This document shows positions 1 through 5,813 of a stretch of 10,079 nt of DNA, piece by piece; position 1 is the stretch's first letter; each line of letters begins with the position of its first letter. Below the pieces are notes generated by a model that saw nothing but the letters and a program-made list of their open reading frames with translations, did no database searches and was not told the DNA's origin. The translations under genes and the position numbers were made by a program. Origin of the DNA: an uncultured Kouleothrix sp. (lineage in GTDB: Bacteria; Chloroflexota; Chloroflexia; Chloroflexales; Roseiflexaceae); contig CALLYN010000180.1 of the NCBI GenBank assembly GCA_937858455.1, positions 1 through 10,079 on the forward strand. Direction: 5' to 3'.

Positions 1-975
1 GGCCGAGAAAATCGCGTTCACCAGCGGGCCCATGCCGGTGGCGAACATGTGGTGCGCCCACACCGTGAAGCCCAGAAAGCCGATCGCCACCGAGGAATAG
101 GCGATGAACGCGTAGCCAAAGATCGGCTTGCGCGAGAAGGTCGGCAGGATCTCCGAGATGATGCCCATCGCGGGCAGGATCATGATATACACCTCGGGGT
201 GGCCGAAGAACCAGAACAGGTGCTGCCACAGTAGCGGGTCGCCGCCGCCGCTCGGGTTGAAGAAATTGGTGCCGAACTGGCGGTCGAAGAACAGCATCAC
301 CTGGGCGACGGTGAGGCTCGGGAAGGCGAAGATAATCAGGAACGACGTCACCAGGTTCGTCCAGACAAACAGCGGCAGGCGGTTGAAGGTCATGCCGGGG
401 GCGCGCATGTTCAGCGTGGTGACGATGAAGTTGAGCGCGCCGGCGATCGAGGCCACGCCGGTGATGCCCAGGCCCAGCACCCAGTAATCCATGCCCGTTG
501 TGGCCGAGTAGGCCTTGCTGCTGAGCGGGGCGTAGGCAAACCAGCCCGCGCCGGGCGCGCCGCCGGTGATAAAGCTCGAGTAGAGCATGAGGCCGCCAAA
601 GATGAACAGCCAGATGCTGAGCGCGTTCAGGCGCGGGTAGGCCATATCGCGCGCGCCGACCATCAGCGGCACGAAGTAGTTGCCGAAGCCCACCAGCAGC
701 GGCATGATCGCCAGGAACACCATGGTGGTGGCGTGCATGGTGAAGATCTGGTTGTACGTGTCGGGCGATAGAAAGGTGTTGTTCGGCGTGCCCAGCTGCA
801 CCCGGATCAGCAGCGCCTCGATGCCGCCGAGCACAAAGAAGAAGAACGCCGATACCAGGTACATGATCCCGATCTTCTTATGGTCGACGGTGGTGAGCCA
901 CGAGAGCCAGCCACCTGGGTCGGCCTTGGTTTGTTGGATGCGTACCTGCGAGACAGGACGCTCAAGTGTTGCCAT
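1..975 (-). CDS. coxA: Cytochrome c oxidase subunit I, A1 type (3' end beyond the window)
   Basis: Catalytic heme-copper subunit that reduces O2 to water in the inner membrane and pumps protons. I translated 325 residues from the ATG at 975 to the left edge with no stop, so the C-terminal part is missing. Visible residues are the low-spin heme ligand His81 (TMHATTM), the D-channel Asp110 and Asn117 (GARDMAYPRLN), the motif FFGHPEVY with CuB ligand His259, channel Glu261 and cross-linking Tyr263, and the CuB pair His308/His309 (VWAHHMF). GHPEV defines the A1 family. The K-channel lysine and the a3/a ligands of the late HFH motif should lie past the edge. A GGAGG sits 5 bases before the ATG. 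The gene starts 17 bases after the coxB stop, so the two form one operon. The subunit identity is very secure; whether the gene is intact cannot be judged. Confidence 0.97.
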   Translation of the reverse strand, partial: MATLERPVSQVRIQQTKADPGGWLSWLTTVDHKKIGIMYLVSAFFFFVLGGIEALLIRVQLGTPNNTFLSPDTYNQIFTMHATTMVFLAIMPLLVGFGNYFVPLMVGARDMAYPRLNALSIWLFIFGGLMLYSSFITGGAPGAGWFAYAPLSSKAYSATTGMDYWVLGLGITGVASIAGALNFIVTTLNMRAPGMTFNRLPLFVWTNLVTSFLIIFAFPSLTVAQVMLFFDRQFGTNFFNPSGGGDPLLWQHLFWFFGHPEVYIMILPAMGIISEILPTFSRKPIFGYAFIAYSSVAIGFLGFTVWAHHMFATGMGPLVNAIFSA

Positions 976-992
976 TGCTGCCTCCAGCTATG

Positions 993-2102
993 CTAGCGCT
1001 CTGCGGGCTTCTCGATTGGCACCGTCTGGCTTTCGAGGAACGCGACAATGTCGGCGATATCCTGGTCGGAGACGACCCCAGGCTTGATCACGGTGCTCAT
1101 AATATTGCCGGGCTTGACGGCGCCGGGGTTGTGGATCCACTGGCTGAGGTTTTCGGGCGTGTTCGGCAGCGCGCCGGCGCCGATCGTCTCGCGGCTGCCG
1201 AAGTAGCTCAGGTTCGGGCCAGTGACGCCCACCGCCTCTTTGTAGCCGCCGATCGCGTGGCAGGTGATGCACAGGTTTTTCACGTTCAGGAACGCCTGCT
1301 CGCCGCGCACCGGGTCGCCGGGGCCGAGCCGCGCTGGGTCGGCGCCGCTGGGCTGGAACGAGGGGCCTACCGGCTGCTGATGCTGGCGCACCCAGGTGTC
1401 GAACACGTCGGGCGGCACGGCAATCACGCGGAAGCGCATGACCGCGTGCTCTTCGCCGCAAAACTCGGCGCACAGCCCGCGATAGATGCCGGGGTTATCG
1501 GTCTTGAACGACAGGTAGTTCACATTCTGCGCGCCGGGGATCGCGTCGGTCTTGCCGGCCAGCTTCGGCATCCACGGGTCGTGGATCACGTCGATGCTGG
1601 TCATCTTGAACTGCACCGAGCGGCCGGTCGGAATGTACACGTCGTTGGCGGTGACGATCTTTTTATCTTCGTACTGGAATTCCCACCACCACTGGTGGCC
1701 AATCACCTTGATCTGCACTGCGTCGGCCGGCTGCGTGGCATTGACCGCCTGGGTGCGGAACGTCAGCACTGCGATCACCAGCAGAATCAGCGCCGGCGCG
1801 ATCGTCCAGAGGATCTCGATCCGGGTGTTGCCGTGAATCTGCGCCGGGATGGCGTCGTTCTCGGAGCGCTGGCGGAAGCGCAGCACCGCGTAGATCAGAA
1901 TGCCCTCGACCACCACAAACACGCCCAGAGCGGCCCAGAACACTGGAACCATCAGGTCGTAGACGCGCTGCGCGTAATCCCCTGCCGGGTGCGTCGTCGT
2001 AGCCGGGAGATTTTGGCCGCAAGCAGAAAGGAGCAGCGCCGCGGCGAGCAGAGACAGGGTTGTAACCAGAGGCAGCCTTGAAGGGTGGCGACGTGCCCGC
2101 AT
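993..2102 (-). CDS. coxB: Cytochrome c oxidase subunit II, lipoprotein with fused cytochrome c (second set)
   Basis: Electron-entry subunit of the second oxidase: it receives electrons in its cytochrome c domain and passes them through CuA to subunit I. The 369-residue product has an N-terminal signal with a lipobox (LLLSAC, Cys28), two membrane helices (about 52-75 and 97-116), the aromatic HQWWWEFQY strand (136-144), the CuA ligands His174, Cys211, Cys215, His219 and Met222 (CAEFCGEEHAVM), and a C-terminal class I cytochrome c domain with CITCH (278-282) and likely axial Met335. The reading frame is open upstream to 2183, but AGGAGG at 2107-2112, 4 bases before the ATG, fixes the start at 2102. 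It is the first gene after the promoter at 2251-2278 and is followed closely by A1-type coxA. A fused cytochrome c domain is the caa3-type arrangement. Confidence 0.96.
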   Translation of the reverse strand: MRARRHPSRLPLVTTLSLLAAALLLSACGQNLPATTTHPAGDYAQRVYDLMVPVFWAALGVFVVVEGILIYAVLRFRQRSENDAIPAQIHGNTRIEILWTIAPALILLVIAVLTFRTQAVNATQPADAVQIKVIGHQWWWEFQYEDKKIVTANDVYIPTGRSVQFKMTSIDVIHDPWMPKLAGKTDAIPGAQNVNYLSFKTDNPGIYRGLCAEFCGEEHAVMRFRVIAVPPDVFDTWVRQHQQPVGPSFQPSGADPARLGPGDPVRGEQAFLNVKNLCITCHAIGGYKEAVGVTGPNLSYFGSRETIGAGALPNTPENLSQWIHNPGAVKPGNIMSTVIKPGVVSDQDIADIVAFLESQTVPIEKPAER

Positions 2103-2106
2103 GGAA

Positions 2107-2112
2107 CCTCCT
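2107..2112 (-). promoter_or_regulatory. Ribosome binding site of second coxB
   Basis: The minus strand reads AGGAGG followed by TTCC and then ATG. This decides the start at 2102 over longer in-frame alternatives reaching 2183 and puts the lipoprotein signal directly at the N-terminus. Confidence 0.85.
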
Positions 2113-2167
2113 GCTAGGCGAATGAAACTGACCAACGGCTGACACCGCCAGGCGACGGTTGCTACTC

Positions 2168-2181
2168 GCGATCGGGCGATC
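2168..2181. repeat. Copy 1 of a 14-base GATCG-rich direct repeat in the second coxB leader
   Basis: GCGATCGGGCGATC occurs here and again, identically, at 2311-2324. The sequence is a near-palindrome (GCGATCG, GG, CGATC). This copy lies downstream of the promoter in the transcribed leader. It could be an operator half or a chance product of GATC-rich composition. Confidence 0.5.
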
Positions 2182-2250
2182 ACAGAGCCAGTTTAGCCGT
2201 GTATCATCCGCAATGCATACCGAAAATAAGTGAAATTTTGCACGTTTTTG

Positions 2251-2278
2251 ATTATACTCAGTCTTGGGGTTTCGTCAA
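2251..2278 (-). promoter_or_regulatory. Near-consensus sigma-70 promoter of the second oxidase operon
   Basis: On the minus strand, TTGACG (2278-2273) and TATAAT (2256-2251) are separated by 16 bases. The -10 is a perfect consensus and the -35 matches 5 of 6. Transcription would start near 2244, giving a leader of about 140 bases before coxB. The surrounding DNA is AT-rich compared with the rest of the window, as expected for a promoter. It indicates that the second oxidase set is transcribed separately from the SURF1 end of the first operon. Confidence 0.75.
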
Positions 2279-2310
2279 CTGAAATCGAGGCAACACAAAC
2301 CGAAGGGAGT

Positions 2311-2326
2311 GCGATCGGGCGATCGC
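2311..2326. repeat. Copy 2 of the GATCG-rich repeat, a perfect 7-2-7 palindrome
   Basis: GCGATCGGGCGATCGC is a perfect inverted repeat with a 2-base spacer. Its first 14 bases are identical to 2168-2181, 143 bases away. This copy lies just upstream of the -35 of the second coxB promoter, so the two copies bracket the promoter. Confidence 0.5.
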
Positions 2327-2504
2327 TCCGAGGGTGAAAGGGGCGTCAGATTGTAGTGGCGCCTATAGCCAAGAGCAGGTTGTGTAGCTCGGCCGCGATG
2401 GCCGGTGTGGGTTGGTACCTCTGGCTACTGCGCGCACGGGCCGCGCATGGCGGGCCTCGTGTAGCGCATGGGCACGCGGCGCCAAGGGTTTCATCGGCTG
2501 TATG

Positions 2505-2545
2505 AAAAGAGCACCGGAGGAACACAGTTCTTCCGAGTGCCTTTT
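2505..2545. terminator. Bidirectional terminator-like hairpin after SURF1
   Basis: AAAAG, GCAC, CGGA and GAAC on one arm pair in order with GTTC, TCCG, GTGC and CTTTT on the other, around a 3-base loop. Single-base bulges or mismatches interrupt the stem. An A-run opens and a T-run closes the element on both strands, as in two-way intrinsic terminators. It lies about 100 bases beyond the SURF1 stop, which fits the end of the first oxidase operon. Confidence 0.65.
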
Positions 2546-2645
2546 CTCAAGTAGCCGCTAGTAGCTCGCCACAGGTATGATGCGGTGGTGGTGCGGGGGC
2601 GTGCAAAGGCCCACCAAACCTCCATCAGAACCACTGTGGTGACCG

Positions 2646-3431
2646 CTAGCATACAAACGATTCATACGGAAGCGCGCTGGCTTTGGATCTCGCGCCGGCC
2701 GATTGGCGCCAGACATAGCGCGGGTAGCCCAGCGCCAGCACCATCGCGAAAACAAACCACTGCACGGCATAGCCCAAGTGCGGGCCTTCGCTCAGATCTA
2801 GCTCGGGCTGGCTGCGCGCTGGCAAGCCCTGCCAGGCTGCCTCGGGCGACTGCTGGATGTATGCCGCCAGCAGCGGACGATTCGTCTGCTGGGCGATGCG
2901 CTCGACATTCGCCATATTCCACGTGAGCAGGCGTTCGCCCGGCGCGGTTGCAGGGTCCGGTACGCCACCGAAATCGGGACGGCTCTGTGAGGCGCGTATG
3001 ACGCCGCGCACCGTCACGAGGCCCGGTTCGGCGAACTGGGCGCGGCGCTCGGGCCTGGCCTGTTCTTCAGGCACCCAGCCGCGATCAACCAGGATGGCCT
3101 GGTTGGTGCCGGCGATCAGCAGCGGCGTCAGCAGATGCACGCCCAATTGGCCATCGCGCACCTGGTTGCGCAGCGCAACTTCCTGGCTGTGGTCGTAGGT
3201 GCCGCTGACGCTGACCGCGCGGTACTCCATGGCCGCGAGGTCTTCGTTGAGCGCGGCGCCGTCGAGCACGAGCGCTGGCCGGGCCTGCTGCGCCGTCACA
3301 CGCGCGTTAAAGGCCTGGCGCTGCGCCAGCCGATCGAGCTGCCAGATGCCGAGCCGGGCCATCACTGCTACGGCGGCAAGCACCAGCAGGGTTGTCCACC
3401 ACCATTGCCTATTGAAAAATAGCCTGAGCAT
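2646..3431 (-). CDS. SURF1-family cytochrome oxidase assembly protein
   Basis: SURF1 (Shy1) proteins are membrane factors that help build the heme a / heme a3 centre of subunit I. The 261-residue product has the family layout: an N-terminal helix (about 13-28) followed by LGIWQLDRLAQRQ, a long periplasmic domain with the diagnostic VDRGWVP (115-121), and a second helix at about 220-240 introduced by GPHLGYAVQWFVFA, where His218 is the conserved C-terminal histidine. The ATG at 3431 is preceded by GGAG at a workable distance. It is the last gene of the first oxidase operon and is separated from the preceding gene by a 165-base gap with palindromes, so a partly independent transcript is possible. 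Length and motifs are normal for the family. Confidence 0.93.
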   Translation of the reverse strand: MLRLFFNRQWWWTTLLVLAAVAVMARLGIWQLDRLAQRQAFNARVTAQQARPALVLDGAALNEDLAAMEYRAVSVSGTYDHSQEVALRNQVRDGQLGVHLLTPLLIAGTNQAILVDRGWVPEEQARPERRAQFAEPGLVTVRGVIRASQSRPDFGGVPDPATAPGERLLTWNMANVERIAQQTNRPLLAAYIQQSPEAAWQGLPARSQPELDLSEGPHLGYAVQWFVFAMVLALGYPRYVWRQSAGARSKASALPYESFVC

Positions 3432-3469
3432 GGGAGCGCTCCGCTTATCAGTCAGGGCTTACGCATTCG

Positions 3470-3485
3470 CCGCTCGCGCGAGCGG
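3470..3485. repeat. 16-base perfect palindrome upstream of SURF1
   Basis: CCGCTCGCGCGAGCGG is a perfect palindrome in the gap between the cupredoxin-like gene and SURF1, about 40 bases before the SURF1 start. It could be an mRNA hairpin or a protein site; I see no T-run for a terminator. Confidence 0.6.
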
Positions 3486-3516
3486 TGGAGTTGGCGCGTT
3501 CAGTCTTCGGCAGAGC

Positions 3517-3558
3517 TGCGTATGGTTTTCCGTCCGTAGCGCGGAAAAACCATACACA
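3517..3558. repeat. Palindromic element with GGTTTTCCG core (copy 1)
   Basis: An inverted repeat whose arms are TGCGTATGGTTTTCCG and CGGAAAAACCATACACA, with a loop of about 9 bases, one outer mismatch and one A/T-run bulge. It shares the GGTTTTCCG core and the outer design with the perfect hairpin at 9184-9221, but the stem bases next to the core are changed on both arms. It occupies the 165-base gap before SURF1. Confidence 0.65.
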
Positions 3559-3596
3559 GGCTGATCAATACGTACCTTGCCCCGCTTCTGCCGGGC

Positions 3597-4112
3597 TTAC
3601 AGCGCTACCGGCCGCGCGGCCGCGCGCCGTGGCGGCCGGATGATCAGGCTATACAGCCCGATCAGCACGCCCATTGGCGGGCCGGCCAGCACCACCGCCA
3701 GCACGCGCGTGGTGGTTGTCACACGCGCGCGCACGTCGAGGCCTAGGTAGCGGCTGGGCTGAAAGCTACAGGCGTAGGTGTACTTATCGGCGCGCTCGAG
3801 CAGCAAGCTCGCGCTGGTGCCGGGCGGCACCCACACCGGGCCAAGCTGGTGGTTCACGCTGTCTTCGTTTTTCACCACCAGAGTGTCGCCGATCACGAAC
3901 ACAAGATCCGCCGGCAGCGCCGGGCCAGGGGCGCCGGCCGCGACTTTGTCGGCGGTGCCGGCCGGGATCACCAGCTCGACGCGCTGCGGTACGTGGTCGC
4001 TGCTGTCGCGCAGCAGCGCGAAGGCCACTTCGCTCATGGCCCATGCCAGCACCAGGCCAAACAGAAAGGTCGTGAGCAGCCGTTGGGTGATCGGCGATCG
4101 CAGGAAACGCAT
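3597..4112 (-). CDS. Unrecognised two-helix membrane protein with cupredoxin-like middle
   Basis: I do not recognise a named family. The 171-residue product has a helix at about 12-33, a soluble part at about 36-133, and a second helix at about 137-158 ending in an Arg-rich tail. The middle part resembles a cupredoxin: a GDTLVVKNEDSVNH strand with His88, then a PPGTSASLLLERADKYTYAC stretch ending in Cys115, the usual order of His and Cys type 1 copper ligands. The expected second His and Met after the Cys are not present; the loop reads CSFQPSRYLGL. The site may be degenerate or of another kind. It starts 34 bases after sco, with AAGGGG upstream of the ATG, and precedes SURF1. That position suggests a role in copper handling or oxidase assembly, but this is inference only. 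Confidence 0.75.
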   Translation of the reverse strand: MRFLRSPITQRLLTTFLFGLVLAWAMSEVAFALLRDSSDHVPQRVELVIPAGTADKVAAGAPGPALPADLVFVIGDTLVVKNEDSVNHQLGPVWVPPGTSASLLLERADKYTYACSFQPSRYLGLDVRARVTTTTRVLAVVLAGPPMGVLIGLYSLIIRPPRRAAARPVAL

Positions 4113-4146
4113 ACAAACCCCTTTTTACCGGTGGCGCCGTGCTTGC

Positions 4147-4818
4147 TTAGCGTGCCTCGTCGATTAGCGCGCGCACGTCGTCGGCAAGCGTCTCGGCGCC
4201 AATATCGAGCGCATACGTCAGCCGCAGCCGGCCGCGCGCGTCGATCGCATACACCCGGTCGCTATGGTCGACGGCGGCTGGGTTGGCGGCGCGTACCGCC
4301 GCGCTTACGCCATAGCTGCGCCAGACTGGCCGCAGCTCGGCGGGCGTGCCGCTCAGGCCGACAAAGCTCGGGTCGAAGTTGCTCAGGTAGGTGCCAAGCT
4401 GCGCAGCGCTGTCGCGCAGCGGGTCGACTGTGACAAACACGAAGCGCACGCGCTCGGCCTGCGGGCCAAGCCTTCGGCGCACCAGCTTAAACTCGGCCAA
4501 GGTGGCCGGGCATGCGTCGGGGCAGCTGGTGTAGCCGAAATACAGCAGCACAACGCTGCCGGCCTGGGCGCTCAGCCGAAACGGCCGGCCTGTCTGGTCG
4601 GCCAGCGTGAAATCGGGAGCGGCAGCGGGCGGGTCGATCAGCGAGCCGTGGAATACATACGGCTGCGCCAGCAAGCGCGCCAGCGCCAGCCCGCCGATCG
4701 CCAGTACGGCGACGAGCAGCCCGAGCCACAAGGCGCCGCGCGCGCGCTGCAGGCGCGATCGTGCCAGGGTGGTCGGGCGCGGTGCGGCGCGCGTCTCGGG
4801 GTTGTCGATTTCGAGCAT
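4147..4818 (-). CDS. SCO1/SenC-family copper chaperone for the CuA site
   Basis: SCO proteins are membrane-anchored thioredoxin-fold proteins that bind copper and deliver it to CuA in subunit II or reduce its cysteines. From the ATG at 4818 the product is 223 residues: one helix at about 29-50, then the SCO domain with PDFTLADQTG, the copper motif SCPDAC (Cys99, Cys103), the FVTVDPLRD strand, and the ligand His185 in VDHSDRVYAID. The start is uncertain. In-frame ATGs also occur at 4869 and 4920. The one at 4869 has a GAGAGG before it, but it lies in the loop of the hairpin at 4853-4892, and the codons between 4869 and 4818 lack the strong GC bias of the rest. It lies between coxC and the cupredoxin-like gene in the same operon. 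Confidence 0.93.
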   Translation of the reverse strand: MLEIDNPETRAAPRPTTLARSRLQRARGALWLGLLVAVLAIGGLALARLLAQPYVFHGSLIDPPAAAPDFTLADQTGRPFRLSAQAGSVVLLYFGYTSCPDACPATLAEFKLVRRRLGPQAERVRFVFVTVDPLRDSAAQLGTYLSNFDPSFVGLSGTPAELRPVWRSYGVSAAVRAANPAAVDHSDRVYAIDARGRLRLTYALDIGAETLADDVRALIDEAR

Positions 4819-4852
4819 ACAGCACTCGGGCTGAGAGCATGCCTGAAATGGC

Positions 4853-4892
4853 GGATGCGCGAGGAGCATAGCCTCTCGCGCACCCTTTTCAG
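4853..4892 (-). other. Intergenic hairpin between coxC and sco
   Basis: On the minus strand, CTGAAA pairs with TTTCAG, and GGGTGCGCGAG pairs with CTCGCGCATCC with one G-U pair. The stem can continue towards a UAU loop with one mismatch and another wobble. The 40-base hairpin begins 8 bases after the coxC stop. No T-run follows, so it looks like an mRNA processing or stability element rather than a full terminator. Confidence 0.65.
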
Positions 4893-4900
4893 ACAGCTGC

Positions 4901-5476
4901 TTAGCCGGCCACGCGGCCAATCAGGTACAGCGCCGGGTAGAAGAAGATCCACACCACGTCGACGAAGTGCCAGTAGTTCGCGCAGGCCTCGACTGCCCAG
5001 TGCCGCTCGGCGCTGTAGCGGCCATTGCGGCCATTGCGGTACACCACTGCCAGGAACAGCACGCCGGTGAGCACGTGGAATGCGTGCATGCCGGTCATCA
5101 TGTAGAACGACGAGCCCTGCGCGCCGTCGCCGGGGCCAAATGGCGCGTTGCGCCACTCGAAGCCCACCACGCCGATGAGAAAGCCCAGGCCAAGCACCAT
5201 GGTGATCAGCACGCCATTCAGAAAGCGCTTCTGGTCGCCGTGCGCAATCGCCGTCTCGGCGCGGTTCATAAAGAAGCTGCTGACCAGCAGCACCGACGTC
5301 ACAATCAGGCCAAGCGTCTGGTCGAGGTCGGGGCGCAGGCCGCCGAGCAAGTAGAAGCGCGTCACCAGCAGGCCCAGGAACACGAACGAGTCCGAGAGGA
5401 TGAACAGCCACAGCCCGAGCCGGGCATTCGCCATCTTGTATTCGTAGGAATGCACGTGAGAGGTATCGACAGCCAT
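4901..5476 (-). CDS. coxC: Cytochrome c oxidase subunit III
   Basis: Structural membrane subunit that stabilises subunit I and supports proton uptake. The 191-residue product is the short five-helix bacterial form. Recognisable pieces are NARLGLWLFILSDSFVFLGL (first helix), SVLLVSSFFMNRAETAI, FEWRNAPF, SSFYMMTGMHAFHVLTGVLFL and the C-terminal YWHFVDVVWIFFYPALYL. The ATG at 5476 directly follows the stop of the subunit IV gene (TAAATG). Its ribosome binding site GGAGGT lies inside the last codons of that gene, so translation of the two is probably coupled. A 9-base tandem duplication (5021-5038) gives the RNGRNGR sequence in the loop before the last helix. Confidence 0.96.
   Translation of the reverse strand: MAVDTSHVHSYEYKMANARLGLWLFILSDSFVFLGLLVTRFYLLGGLRPDLDQTLGLIVTSVLLVSSFFMNRAETAIAHGDQKRFLNGVLITMVLGLGFLIGVVGFEWRNAPFGPGDGAQGSSFYMMTGMHAFHVLTGVLFLAVVYRNGRNGRYSAERHWAVEACANYWHFVDVVWIFFYPALYLIGRVAG
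5021..5038. repeat. 9-base tandem duplication inside coxC
   Basis: GCCATTGCG occurs twice in direct succession. In frame on the minus strand it encodes the repeated tripeptide in YRNGRNGRYS, in a loop between the fourth and fifth helices. It keeps frame and should be harmless. Confidence 0.8.
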
Positions 5477-5686
5477 TTAGTGACCTCCATCCTGGGCGAA
5501 AGCGCGCGGCAGGTGCATAAAGTATTGCAGCACGATCGCAGCCTTCACCAGCGCGATCAGCACCAGCAGAAACGTCAGGCTGGTGGTCGTGGCCAGGATG
5601 TACTCGACGATCGTCATCGCGGCCAGGATCACCAGGATCACCACGCCGCGGCGAAGCTCGGCGGCTTTGGCTTGGGGTTTATCCAT
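5477..5686 (-). CDS. Cytochrome c oxidase subunit IV, short prokaryotic type
   Basis: A small membrane subunit found in many bacterial aa3/caa3 oxidases, thought to aid assembly or stability. The 69-residue product has a basic N-terminus (MDKPQAKAAELRRG), one helix at about 14-33 and a second at about 37-56, ending in the family-typical LQYFMHL. The ATG at 5686 has AGGAAAG upstream. The stop codon abuts the coxC start with no gap. Its place between coxA and coxC is the standard location. Small size limits the certainty of family assignment, but the tail motif and context agree. Confidence 0.88.
   Translation of the reverse strand: MDKPQAKAAELRRGVVILVILAAMTIVEYILATTTSLTFLLVLIALVKAAIVLQYFMHLPRAFAQDGGH
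5483..5488 (-). promoter_or_regulatory. coxC ribosome binding site embedded in the subunit IV gene
   Basis: GGAGGT lies 6 bases before the coxC ATG and forms two glycine codons near the end of the subunit IV gene (DGGH-stop). With the TAAATG junction this implies translational coupling. Confidence 0.85.
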
Positions 5687-5759
5687 TGGTTGCTTTCCTC
5701 ATTTTCTGACGCAAGTTCGGTGGCGTCCGCGCCACGAGCCGATTCTGCCCGCTGCGCCC

Positions 5760-5786
5760 AGATGCCGGCGCCCGGCGCCAACATCT
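5760..5786 (-). other. Intergenic hairpin between coxA and subunit IV gene
   Basis: The minus-strand RNA can form 12 stacked pairs with a 3-base loop, including two adjacent U-G pairs. The same stretch on the plus strand has two C-A mismatches at those places, so the fold favours the coxA transcript. No T-run follows. It sits in a 127-base gap, 27 bases after the coxA stop. Confidence 0.65.
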
Positions 5787-5813
5787 GAGCGTCTTCCTGC
5801 GCTTCTCGCGGCG

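Larger units (their letters stand above)
2184..2645. other. Intergenic region between SURF1 and second coxB
   Basis: I find no supportable gene in these roughly 460 bases. From low to high coordinates it holds the leader and promoter of the second oxidase set (to 2278), the palindromic repeat at 2311-2326, a GC-rich stretch from about 2340 to 2500 in which I see no tRNA, RNA motif or coding signal, and the terminator-like hairpin at 2505-2545. About 100 bases follow up to the SURF1 stop. Confidence 0.7.

Noticed and set aside
966..2081. Plus-strand open frame of 371 codons opposite the second coxB
   Set aside because: Same shadow composition; the minus-strand gene has full CuA and cytochrome c motifs.
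2340..2500. Possible structured RNA or tRNA in the gap below SURF1
   Set aside because: Short GC-rich complementary stretches exist, but there is no T-loop motif, no tRNA arm set and no known riboswitch pattern.
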